The notes beneath the pieces were generated by a model. It was given only the letters and a program-made list of their open reading frames with translations, ran no database searches and was not told the DNA's origin. Source: Bradyrhizobium sp. NAS80.1 (GTDB taxonomy: Bacteria > Pseudomonadota > Alphaproteobacteria > Rhizobiales > Xanthobacteraceae). From it: DNA of 46,868 bases. The stretch lies in contig NZ_LGHL01000117.1 of the NCBI RefSeq assembly GCF_001908205.1, forward strand, positions 1 through 46,868, read 5' to 3'. The position numbers and the translations under genes were made by a program. This document shows, piece by piece, positions 17,419 through 24,291 of the stretch; within the stretch, counting starts at the first letter, position 1; every line of letters begins with the position of its first letter.

Positions 17419-17937
17419 ATGACGAAGAGACCGGCTGATCCCGCGAACGGACGTGCGCCCGCCGCACGGCGAGTGCCAATGCGCGACTTCTCGCGCTCGC
17501 TGCCGATGTCGCTCTTGCGGGCGCGCGAGGCGGTGATGCGGCAGTTTCGTCCGAAGCTGCGCGAGCACGGTTTGACCGAGCAGCAATGGCGCATCCTCCG
17601 CGCGCTGGCGGCGATCGAGGCCGCGGAAGTCACGGAGCTTGCGCGCACGGCATTTCTCCTCGGACCGAGCCTGTCGCGCATCTTGCGCGATCTCGAGGCG
17701 CGCAATTTGATCGAGCGCAAGACCGCGCAGGCCGACCAGCGCCGCAGCATGGTCTCGATCTCGAAAGAGGGCGTGAAGCTGATGGCCTCGGTCGCGCCGT
17801 CCTCGGAAGCGATCTATGCGGAGATCACGCGACGCTTTGGCGCACGCAAGCTCGCCGAGTTGCAGGAGATGCTTGGACAATTGGAGTTGTGTCTCGCTTC
17901 CGTCGACGCGAGTGACGAGATCGCGGACGATGCGTAA
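17419..17937 (+). CDS. hpaR: MarR-family regulator of homoprotocatechuate degradation
   Basis: A 172-aa winged-helix repressor. The HTH and wing region is visible: LTEQQWRILRAL, then ELARTAFLLGPSLSRILRDLEARNLIERKTAQADQRRSMVSIS (in two stretches), flanked by dimerisation helices. The pattern LLGPSLSRIL and the divergent placement against hpaH identify it as HpaR rather than a generic MarR protein. It should release DNA on binding an aromatic acid and derepress the operon, and may autoregulate through the palindrome at 17342-17357. The N-terminal ~25 residues are a basic extension. Confidence 0.9.
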   Translation: MTKRPADPANGRAPAARRVPMRDFSRSLPMSLLRAREAVMRQFRPKLREHGLTEQQWRILRALAAIEAAEVTELARTAFLLGPSLSRILRDLEARNLIERKTAQADQRRSMVSISKEGVKLMASVAPSSEAIYAEITRRFGARKLAELQEMLGQLELCLASVDASDEIADDA

Positions 17938-17972
17938 CGGCAAATTTGCATGATGACTTGATCGTTACGCAT
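17930..17972. terminator. inverted repeat across the hpaR stop codon
   Basis: ATGCGTAACG (17930-17939) pairs exactly with CGTTACGCAT (17963-17972). The left arm contains the hpaR TAA stop. The 23-nt loop includes the 10-bp palindrome GCAAATTTGC (17940-17949). It may be the hpaR terminator, or an operator for the transporter operon downstream. The rest of 17973-18228 shows no gene. Confidence 0.45.
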
Positions 17973-18228
17973 GACTGTCGTCATTGCATGGTGCATCGGC
18001 AGCGCGAGCGACGCGAAATCCACGAAAAGCCGGGAAAAAATAGCCGAGAATAGATCGCCGCCGCGGGTGTTGAGCACCTCTGGCGTGAGGTCTCCGCACT
18101 TAGTGGATGCTGCTGCAATATCAATTTACTCACGCCGGGAGAATCCGTAAGTAGCATCCGGCTCTGTATTCAGTAACAAAGCAAACAAAGAAGGGCCGAC
18201 AAGGATGCCCGGCCCCAGGGAGGAATGT

Positions 18229-19374
18229 ATGAGACTGACGAGACGCGACTTCGCTGCCGGAATTGCTGCCGGCATTGCCGCGCCATACCTCATCAAGAGC
18301 GCGAACGCGCAAGGCGCCACCATCAAGATCGGCATGTGCGCGCCCGTCACGGGCCCTGCCGCTGAATCCGGCGGTTATGCCATCAAGGGCGCCAAGCTCG
18401 CGCTCGAAGCCGTCAACAAGGCCGGCGGTATCCTGGGAAAGCAGGGCGAGTTGATCGTCGAGGACGATCAGACCACCAACCCCGGCATCGTGCTCGCCTT
18501 CTCCAAGCTCGCCGCGCAGTCCGACATCGTCGGGTTCCTCGGCTCGATCCGCTCGACCCAGGTGCACGCGATGGCGCCTGATGTGATCAAGCTCGGCAAG
18601 CCCGTGATGATCGGCGGCACCGACCCGAACCTCACCCACATGGGCAATCCCTGGCTGTTCCGCTTCCGCCCCAACGACAGCTATTCCGGTCGCGTGATCG
18701 CCGAGTACGGCGTCAAGACGCTCGAAAAGAAGAAGTGGGCCGTGCTGCACTCGACCGATGCGTTCGGCACCGCAGGTGGCAAGGCGCTGACGGAAGGGCT
18801 GACCAAGCTCGGTGCTCCGCCGGTGCTCGATCAGGGGTATGCCAACCAGAGCCAGGACTTCACGCCGGTCGTGCTCGCGATCAAGCAGTCGGGCGCAGAC
18901 ATCCTGGGTTCCTATTTCACCTTCGAGAACGACCTCGGCATCTTTGCGCGCCAGCTGCGCCAGCTCGGCGTCAACATTCCCTGGGTCGGCTCGCCCTCGA
19001 TCGTCAACGTCACCGCGCTCAAGCTCGCAGGTCCCGCGCTCTACAATACGTATGGCGTCGCCGACTATGCGGAGGATTCCAGCGAGGGCTCGAAGGCGTT
19101 CGGCAAGATCTACCGCGACGCGGTCAAGGTTGCGCCCGACAACCAGAGCTCCTGGACCTTCGATGCGGTCAGCGTCCTGTCCGCCGCGATCAACAAGGCC
19201 GGCTCCACCGATCCCAGTAAGATTCGCGAAGCCATCCTGGCAACCAGGAAGTTCGCGGGTGCCGAGGGCGAATATAACTTCGACCAGAACGGCGACGGCC
19301 TCCACGGCTACAACATCGTGAAGAACGACAAGGGCAAAATCGTCTTCGACAAGCACATCGAGTTCAACGACTGA
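18229..19374 (+). CDS. branched-chain/aromatic-type ABC transporter substrate-binding protein
   Basis: A 381-aa periplasmic binding protein of the HAAT (LivJ/LivK) type I fold. The N-terminus has a twin-arginine signal, RLTRRDFAAGIAAG, ending near ANAQ, so Tat export is likely. Two Rossmann lobes follow, starting IKIGMCAPVTGPAAESGG. The ATG at 18229 follows GGGAGGA; an ATG 24 nt upstream has no such site. It heads a transporter operon (livH, livMG, livF). Proteins of this family in related bacteria bind aromatic acids as well as amino acids, and the location beside hpaR favours an aromatic or dicarboxylic ligand; that is inference. Confidence 0.9.
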   Translation: MRLTRRDFAAGIAAGIAAPYLIKSANAQGATIKIGMCAPVTGPAAESGGYAIKGAKLALEAVNKAGGILGKQGELIVEDDQTTNPGIVLAFSKLAAQSDIVGFLGSIRSTQVHAMAPDVIKLGKPVMIGGTDPNLTHMGNPWLFRFRPNDSYSGRVIAEYGVKTLEKKKWAVLHSTDAFGTAGGKALTEGLTKLGAPPVLDQGYANQSQDFTPVVLAIKQSGADILGSYFTFENDLGIFARQLRQLGVNIPWVGSPSIVNVTALKLAGPALYNTYGVADYAEDSSEGSKAFGKIYRDAVKVAPDNQSSWTFDAVSVLSAAINKAGSTDPSKIREAILATRKFAGAEGEYNFDQNGDGLHGYNIVKNDKGKIVFDKHIEFND

Positions 19375-19403
19375 CCGGGGCAGGGACGCACGAACGGATG
19401 GGT

Positions 19404-19500
19404 TCCCTCCCCCCCCTTGCGGGGGAGAGGGGTAAGCCGCACGGGCGGTGATTGTGGCTTACCCCTCTCTCCAACTCTCCCCCGCAAGGGGGGAGAGAGC
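19404..19500. repeat. long inverted repeat between binding-protein gene and livH
   Basis: The left arm (19404-19437) has a CCCCCCTTGCGGGGGAGAGG core then GGTAAGCC. The right arm (19455-19500) has GGCTTACCCCTCTCTCC, then CTCCCCCGCAAGGGGGGAGAGA. The arms are complementary apart from about 8 extra bases in the right arm, and each arm also holds a small CCCCTTGCGGGG hairpin. It resembles widespread alphaproteobacterial intergenic repeats and would form a strong hairpin within the operon mRNA, which may lower downstream expression relative to the binding protein. Confidence 0.8.
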
Positions 19501-19601
19501 CCTACCACCTCCCGCGCGGCCTTTAACAAGATGCTGTGAACACGACAGCCACTCTGCTCCCGCTGGCAGTGAAATATTCGACCTCCAACGGAACGCTTGT
19601 G

Positions 19602-20474
19602 ATGGATCTCGTCCTGCAACTGCTGTTTACCGGCATCGGTATCGGCGCCGTCTACGCGCTCGTCGCGCTGGGCTTCGTGCTGATCTTCCGTGCCACCAAT
19701 GTGGTGAATTTCGCCCAGGGCGAATTCTCCATGGTCGCGGCCTATCTGATGGTCGTCGCAATCGAATTCGGTTTGCCGTACTGGGCGGCATTTCTGGTCG
19801 CGCTGGCCGGAATGGCGTTGCTCGGCGTCATCTTCAATCTCGGCGTCTACTACCCGCTGCGCCACCGCACCTATCTGCCGGTGATCATCGCGACCATCGG
19901 CGCCTCGATCCTGCTCGCCAATTCCGTGCTCGCAATCTACGGTCCGCAGCCGCAGGTGCTGGAGGGCTGGTTCGAAACGCCAGGCATCCAGCTCGGTCCG
20001 ATCTATCTCGACAGCCAGTATCTCCTGATCATCGGCGTCACGATCTGCCTCGTGATCTTCAATTTCTGGTTCTTCGAGAAGACGCTGCTCGGCAAGAAAC
20101 TGCAGGCGACCTCGCAGGACAAGGAAATGGCCTCGCTGCTCGGCATTTCCGTGTCGACGATGATCATGATCACCTTCATCTATTCGGCGGTACTCGGCGG
20201 CCTCGCCGGCATCCTCGTCGCGCCCGTGCTGTTCGTCTCGATCCAGATGGGCTCGACCATCGCGCTGAAGGCATTTGCGGCGACGATCATCGGCGGGTTC
20301 GGTGACGTCGCGGGCGCCATCATCGGCGGTCTCGCGCTCGGCGTGATCGAGACATTCGGCGCGGCCTATATCTCGGTCCCGTACAAGGACGGCTTCGCGT
20401 TCCTGGTTCTGATCGCCTTCCTGATCTTCCGGCCGCAGGGCATCTTCGGCGAACGCGTGGCGGAGAAGGCATGA
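19602..20474 (+). CDS. livH: ABC transporter permease, LivH type
   Basis: A 290-aa polytopic membrane protein of the HAAT permease family. It begins MDLVLQLLFTGIGIGAVYAL and carries the NVVNFAQGEFSMVAAY segment near residue 40 that is characteristic of LivH, plus GGFGDVAGAIIGGLALG before the last helices. About eight hydrophobic helices are visible. I chose ATG 19602; a GTG at 19599 and an upstream GTG at 19536 are alternatives, and the latter would add 22 residues with no family character. Its last 4 nt overlap the livM-livG fusion gene (ATGA). Confidence 0.9.
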   Translation: MDLVLQLLFTGIGIGAVYALVALGFVLIFRATNVVNFAQGEFSMVAAYLMVVAIEFGLPYWAAFLVALAGMALLGVIFNLGVYYPLRHRTYLPVIIATIGASILLANSVLAIYGPQPQVLEGWFETPGIQLGPIYLDSQYLLIIGVTICLVIFNFWFFEKTLLGKKLQATSQDKEMASLLGISVSTMIMITFIYSAVLGGLAGILVAPVLFVSIQMGSTIALKAFAATIIGGFGDVAGAIIGGLALGVIETFGAAYISVPYKDGFAFLVLIAFLIFRPQGIFGERVAEKA

Positions 20475-22249
20475 GCGCCCCCAGCGACAACATGCCGATC
20501 CCGGCGCCCGCCATCCACTCGAAGCCGCTGTTCGTCCGGCACCTGCCGTACTTCATCGGTGCGGCGATCCTGGTTGCGCTCGCGGCGACCATGCGCTTCG
20601 ATGGATACGTTCACAACATCCTGCTCCAGGCCACCACGTTCTCGATCGCAGTGTTCGGGCTCTCGGTGGTGCTCGGCCTGTGCGGCCAGATCAATTTGGC
20701 GCAGGCCGCGTTCTTCGGTCTCGGCGCTTATGCGGTCGGCATCGGGACGACGGACCTGCATGTCAGCTTCTGGCTGTGCCTCCTCGGCGGCTGCTTGATC
20801 TCGCTGCTGGCCGGTGCCTTCCTCGGCATGTCGACCTTGCGGCTCGGCGGGCACTACCTCGCGATGGTAACGATCTCGTTCCAGCAGATCGTCACGCTCG
20901 TGATGATCAACGCGATCTGGCTGACGCACGGCCCCGACGGCGTCCCCAACATCAAGCGTCCCGAGCTGTTCCAGTCGTCGCAGAGCTATCTCGCCTTCTG
21001 CGTCGCGATGCTGGCGATCGTCGGCTATCTGGTCTGGCATCTCGCCGACACCAAGCTCGGCCGCGCCATGCGCGCCGTGCGCGACAACGAGCTTGCGGCC
21101 GGCGTCAACGGCATCGACGTCTTCCGCACCAAGATCTACGCCTTCGCGCTCTGCGCACTCCTCGGCGGGCTCGCGGGTGGCCTGTTCGCCGGCGGCTTCG
21201 CCTATGTCAGTCCCGATCAGTTCTCCTTCGCGGAATCGATCGTGTTCCTGACCATGTCGCTGCTCGGCGGCGTTGCCTCGCCGATCGGCTCGGCGATCGG
21301 CACGGGTCTGCTCATCCTGATCCCGGAATGGCTGCGCTTCCTCAAGAGCGTGCCGGGCCTTTACCTGGCGATCTACGGCCTGTTCGTGATCCTGATCATC
21401 CGCTTCATGCCCGACGGCATCTGGGGCTTTGTCGCCGACGCGTTCACGCGCTGGCGCGCCAAGACCAAGGCTCCGCCGGCAGCGAGCGCCTTGCTGTTGA
21501 AGCCGGCGACGGTTGGCGGCGACACCGTGCTGGAAGTCACCGGCCTGTCGAAGCATTTCGGTGGTCTCAAGGCCGTCGATGGCGTCGACATCGCGGTGAA
21601 GCGCGGCGGCGTGCATGCGCTGATCGGGCCAAACGGCTCGGGCAAGACCACCACGCTCAACGTGCTCTCGGGCCTCTACGAGGCGACGGCGGGCAAGATC
21701 GTGCTCGACGGCACCGACATCACCCACATGCCGCCGCATCAGCGCACGGCTGCGGGCTTGGGGCGCACGTTCCAGAACATCCGCCTGTTCCGTTCGATGA
21801 CGGCGTTGGAGAACGTCGAGATCGGCGCGGAGCGGCCCGGCAACACCATGGTCGGGAAGGGCGATGACGCCCTGACCGAGCGTGCGATGGAGGCGCTGAC
21901 CTTCGTCGGCCTCGGCAGCCGCGCCAACGAGCTGATCTCGAGCTTCTCCTACGGCCATCAGCGCCTGATCGAGATTGCCCGCGCGCTCGCCTCGAACCCG
22001 ACGCTGCTACTGCTCGACGAGCCTGCGGCCGGCCTCAACTCGACCGAGAAGCTCGAGCTGCACGAGCTGCTCAAGCGCATCGCAGCGCAGGGACTCACGA
22101 TCCTGATCATCGATCACGACATGACGCTGGTCTCGGAAGCGGCCCAGCACATCACCGTGCTCAACTTCGGACGCCGCATCGCGGACGGCGAATCCATGGC
22201 CGTGCTGCGTCATCCCGACGTCGTCTCCGCCTATCTCGGGAGCGAATGA
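20471..22249 (+). CDS. fused ABC permease-ATPase, LivM-LivG
   Basis: A 592-aa protein joining two subunits that are separate in E. coli. Residues ~25-330 are a LivM permease with GLCGQINLAQAAFFGLGAYA (69-88) and the CPxG-like GVASPIGSAIGTG segment. A ~20-residue Ala/Lys-rich linker follows, then a LivG ATPase from ~353: Walker A GPNGSGKT (386-393), Q-loop in FQNIRLF, signature FSYGHQRLIEIARAL and Walker B LLLLDEPAAGLN. The gene overlaps livH and livF by 4 nt each. The fusion is in frame with no sign of error. It would fix one permease to one ATPase, with LivF as the second ATPase. Confidence 0.93.
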   Translation: MSAPSDNMPIPAPAIHSKPLFVRHLPYFIGAAILVALAATMRFDGYVHNILLQATTFSIAVFGLSVVLGLCGQINLAQAAFFGLGAYAVGIGTTDLHVSFWLCLLGGCLISLLAGAFLGMSTLRLGGHYLAMVTISFQQIVTLVMINAIWLTHGPDGVPNIKRPELFQSSQSYLAFCVAMLAIVGYLVWHLADTKLGRAMRAVRDNELAAGVNGIDVFRTKIYAFALCALLGGLAGGLFAGGFAYVSPDQFSFAESIVFLTMSLLGGVASPIGSAIGTGLLILIPEWLRFLKSVPGLYLAIYGLFVILIIRFMPDGIWGFVADAFTRWRAKTKAPPAASALLLKPATVGGDTVLEVTGLSKHFGGLKAVDGVDIAVKRGGVHALIGPNGSGKTTTLNVLSGLYEATAGKIVLDGTDITHMPPHQRTAAGLGRTFQNIRLFRSMTALENVEIGAERPGNTMVGKGDDALTERAMEALTFVGLGSRANELISSFSYGHQRLIEIARALASNPTLLLLDEPAAGLNSTEKLELHELLKRIAAQGLTILIIDHDMTLVSEAAQHITVLNFGRRIADGESMAVLRHPDVVSAYLGSE

Positions 22250-22977
22250 TGCCGTTGCTCGAAATCCGCAATCTCGTGGTGCGCTACGGCGAGATCGAGG
22301 CGCTGCGCGGCGTCACCTGCACCGTGGAGCAGGGACAGGTGGTGACGCTGCTAGGGGCCAACGGCGCCGGCAAGTCGACGACGCTGCGTGCCATCTCGGG
22401 CCTTGCCAAGCCGACCTCCGGCGACATCCTGTTCGACGGCAAGTCCATCGCAGGTCTCGGCCCGGAAGCCATCGTCCGCATGGGCATCTCGCATGTGCCG
22501 GAGGGCCGCCGCGTCTTCCCGGGTCTCACCGTGAAAGAGAACATCATGCTCGGCGCGTCCAATCGCCGCGCATCGACCTCCGAGATCTCGCGCGAGGCGG
22601 ACGCGATGTTCGACCTCTTCCCGGACATCAGGAAATTCACCAACGCGCTCGGCTGGACGCTGTCAGGCGGTCAGTTGCAGATGGTGGCGGTCGCTCGCGG
22701 GCTGATGGCCAAGCCGCGGCTGCTGCTGCTGGATGAGCCCTCGCTCGGCCTTGCGCCTGTCATCGTGCAGGCCGTGTTCAAGATCATTTCCGAGATCCGC
22801 CGCAACACGACGGTCTTGCTCGTCGAGCAGAATGCGCGCATGGGCCTGTCCGTGGCCGATTATGGCTACGTCCTGGAGACCGGCCGTATCGTGCTCGGTG
22901 GCAAGCCCGACGAGCTCTGGGGCAACGAGGCCATCCGCGCCGCCTATCTCGGCGGCCATGCCAAGGCGAGTGCTTGA
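22246..22977 (+). CDS. livF: ABC transporter ATP-binding protein, LivF type
   Basis: A 243-aa nucleotide-binding subunit. Walker A is GANGAGKS (~37-44), the signature is LSGGQLQMVAVARGL (~143) and Walker B LLLLDEPSLGLAP. The motif HVPEGRRVFPGLTVKENI is characteristic of LivF-type ATPases. It starts at ATG 22246 within an ATGA overlap with the LivM-LivG gene; a second ATG follows immediately at 22249. It completes an importer of two permease domains and two ATPase domains. Confidence 0.93.
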   Translation: MMPLLEIRNLVVRYGEIEALRGVTCTVEQGQVVTLLGANGAGKSTTLRAISGLAKPTSGDILFDGKSIAGLGPEAIVRMGISHVPEGRRVFPGLTVKENIMLGASNRRASTSEISREADAMFDLFPDIRKFTNALGWTLSGGQLQMVAVARGLMAKPRLLLLDEPSLGLAPVIVQAVFKIISEIRRNTTVLLVEQNARMGLSVADYGYVLETGRIVLGGKPDELWGNEAIRAAYLGGHAKASA

Positions 22978-22992
22978 CCGGGGAACCCGTCC

Positions 22993-23232
22993 ATGGTCGC
23001 GATCCAGGTCCAGAACCTCATCGATTTCGTCGCCGAGGTGTTCGGTCACGCGGATTCCTCTCAGGCGGCCGGGGTCGATCAGGTGCTGATTCCGGGCGAT
23101 CCCGAGCGGAAAACCCGGGCCGAACTCACCAGGAACGGCATCCCCTTGCCGGATGACACCTGGGCGGCGATAGTGAACACCGCCCGCGAGGTCGGCGTCA
23201 GTGAAGTCAGCATCCAGAGGGCGACTGCATAG
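22993..23232 (+). pseudogene. C-terminal fragment of a malate/L-lactate dehydrogenase (Ldh2)-family protein
   Basis: Seventy-nine residues whose second half (AGVDQVLIPGDPERKTR, then NGIPLPDDTWAAI) matches the very end of Ldh2-family oxidoreductases (malate/ureidoglycolate/diketogulonate reductases, ~330-350 aa). The NAD(P)-binding and catalytic parts are absent. It starts 15 nt after livF. It is either a remnant of a deleted gene or a small protein that survives in the operon. The family match is from memory of the motif and not from a search. Confidence 0.6.
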
Positions 23233-23238
23233 CTCTTG

Positions 23239-23320
23239 CGTCATTGCGAGCGTAGCGCGGCGATCCGGTTGGCGGTAACAACGGGGTTGTCCCGTCGTGG
23301 CGCTCGGCGTGGCAGCGACG
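23239..23320. repeat. remnant of a CGTCATTGCGAG-type intergenic repeat
   Basis: Begins CGTCATTGCGAGCGTAGCG, followed by GCGATCCGGTTGG and a half matching CGTGGCGCTCGGCGTGGC. The opening is that of a repeat common between rhizobial genes, but the second half is degenerate. It ends just before the aldolase ribosome-binding site. Confidence 0.45.
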
Positions 23321-23347
23321 GTCCAAACAACAAAGAAGGAAGGCAAC

Positions 23348-24124
23348 GTGGCGAACAAGGTCAAGGAAATCTGGAAGTCGGGCAAGGCCGTGGTCAACGC
23401 GTGGCTGGCGATTCCCTCGGGCTTCTCGGCCGAGATGGTCGCGCAATGCGGCTTCGACAGCGTCACCGTCGACATGCAGCATGGCGTGCAGGACTATCTG
23501 TCGATGGTGCAGTGCTTCCAGGCCATGGACAAGCATCCGGTGACCCCGATGGTCCGCGTGCCCTGGAATGAGCCCGGCATCATCGGCAAGGTGCTCGATG
23601 GCGGCGCCTATGGCGTGATCTGCCCGATGGTCAACACGCCGCAGGAAGCCCGGAACCTCGTCTCCTATTCCAAGTACCCGCCGAAGGGCGTGCGCTCCAA
23701 CGGCCCGATCCGCGCCGGCATGTACGGCACCGCGGGCTCCTACCAGAAGACGGCCAACGACGAGATCGTGCTGCTGCCGATGATGGAGACCAGGACCGCG
23801 GTCGAGAACATGGAAGCGATCCTCGACGTCGAGGGCATCGACGGAGTCTATATCGGCCCGTCCGATCTCGGCTTCTCCTACGGCCTCGAGCCCAAGCTCG
23901 ATCGCAGCGAGCCCGAAATCCTTGCGATCTACGAGAAGATCATCAAGGAGTGCGGCAAGCGCGGCCTCAACCCGGGCATCCATTGCAGCGGCGCCGAAGG
24001 CGCGGCGCGCGCCATCAACATGGGCTTCAAGCTGGTGACGCTGTCGAACGAGGTCGGCCTGATGGCGACCTACGCCAAGATGCAGGTCAACCAGACCCGC
24101 AAGGATTCGGCCGGGAAAGCCTGA
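23348..24124 (+). CDS. hpaI: HpaI/GarL-type class II 2-oxo acid aldolase
   Basis: A 258-aa aldolase of the HpcH/HpaI family; it would split 4-hydroxy-2-oxoheptanedioate into pyruvate and succinate semialdehyde. Active-site residues match E. coli HpaI: His45 (DMQHGVQ), Arg70 (MVRVPW), metal ligands Glu147 (MMETRTAVEN) and Asp173 (IGPSDLGF). The start is a GTG at 23348 behind AAGGAAGG; upstream frame is repeat sequence. It is the only aldolase in the window able to finish the hpa pathway, but it lies next to a UxaA/GarD-type dehydratase, so 2-dehydro-3-deoxyglucarate aldolase (GarL-like) is an equal alternative. The symbol is provisional. Confidence 0.85.
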   Translation: MANKVKEIWKSGKAVVNAWLAIPSGFSAEMVAQCGFDSVTVDMQHGVQDYLSMVQCFQAMDKHPVTPMVRVPWNEPGIIGKVLDGGAYGVICPMVNTPQEARNLVSYSKYPPKGVRSNGPIRAGMYGTAGSYQKTANDEIVLLPMMETRTAVENMEAILDVEGIDGVYIGPSDLGFSYGLEPKLDRSEPEILAIYEKIIKECGKRGLNPGIHCSGAEGAARAINMGFKLVTLSNEVGLMATYAKMQVNQTRKDSAGKA

Positions 24125-24130
24125 TCTCTC

Positions 24131-24264
24131 GTGTCCCGGACGCGGTGCAGTGCGTAGCAGTGCACCGCAGAGCCGGGACCCAGTCGCTCGCGGAACAAAT
24201 GACGTCACACGTGGGCCCCGGCTCAGCAGCGCATCGTTTCACGCTGCGCTGCGTCCGGGGCACG
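24131..24264. repeat. GTCCCGGACGCGG-type inverted intergenic repeat
   Basis: Starts CGTGTCCCGGACGCGGTGCAG and ends GCTGCGTCCGGGGCACG, which are complementary over most of their length. Internal GCCGGGACC and GGGCCCCGGCTC arms add a second stem. The layout is that of a repeat frequent between genes in Bradyrhizobium and relatives. It fills the gap between the aldolase and dehydratase genes. Confidence 0.8.
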
Positions 24265-24291
24265 ATAGTTTGAAGACCCAAGGAGATACCC

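Noticed and set aside
20366..21958. 530-codon minus-strand frame opposite the LivM-LivG gene
   Set aside because: Composition (Asp/Arg/His/Gly rich, no motifs) is that of an antisense shadow of a real membrane/ATPase gene.
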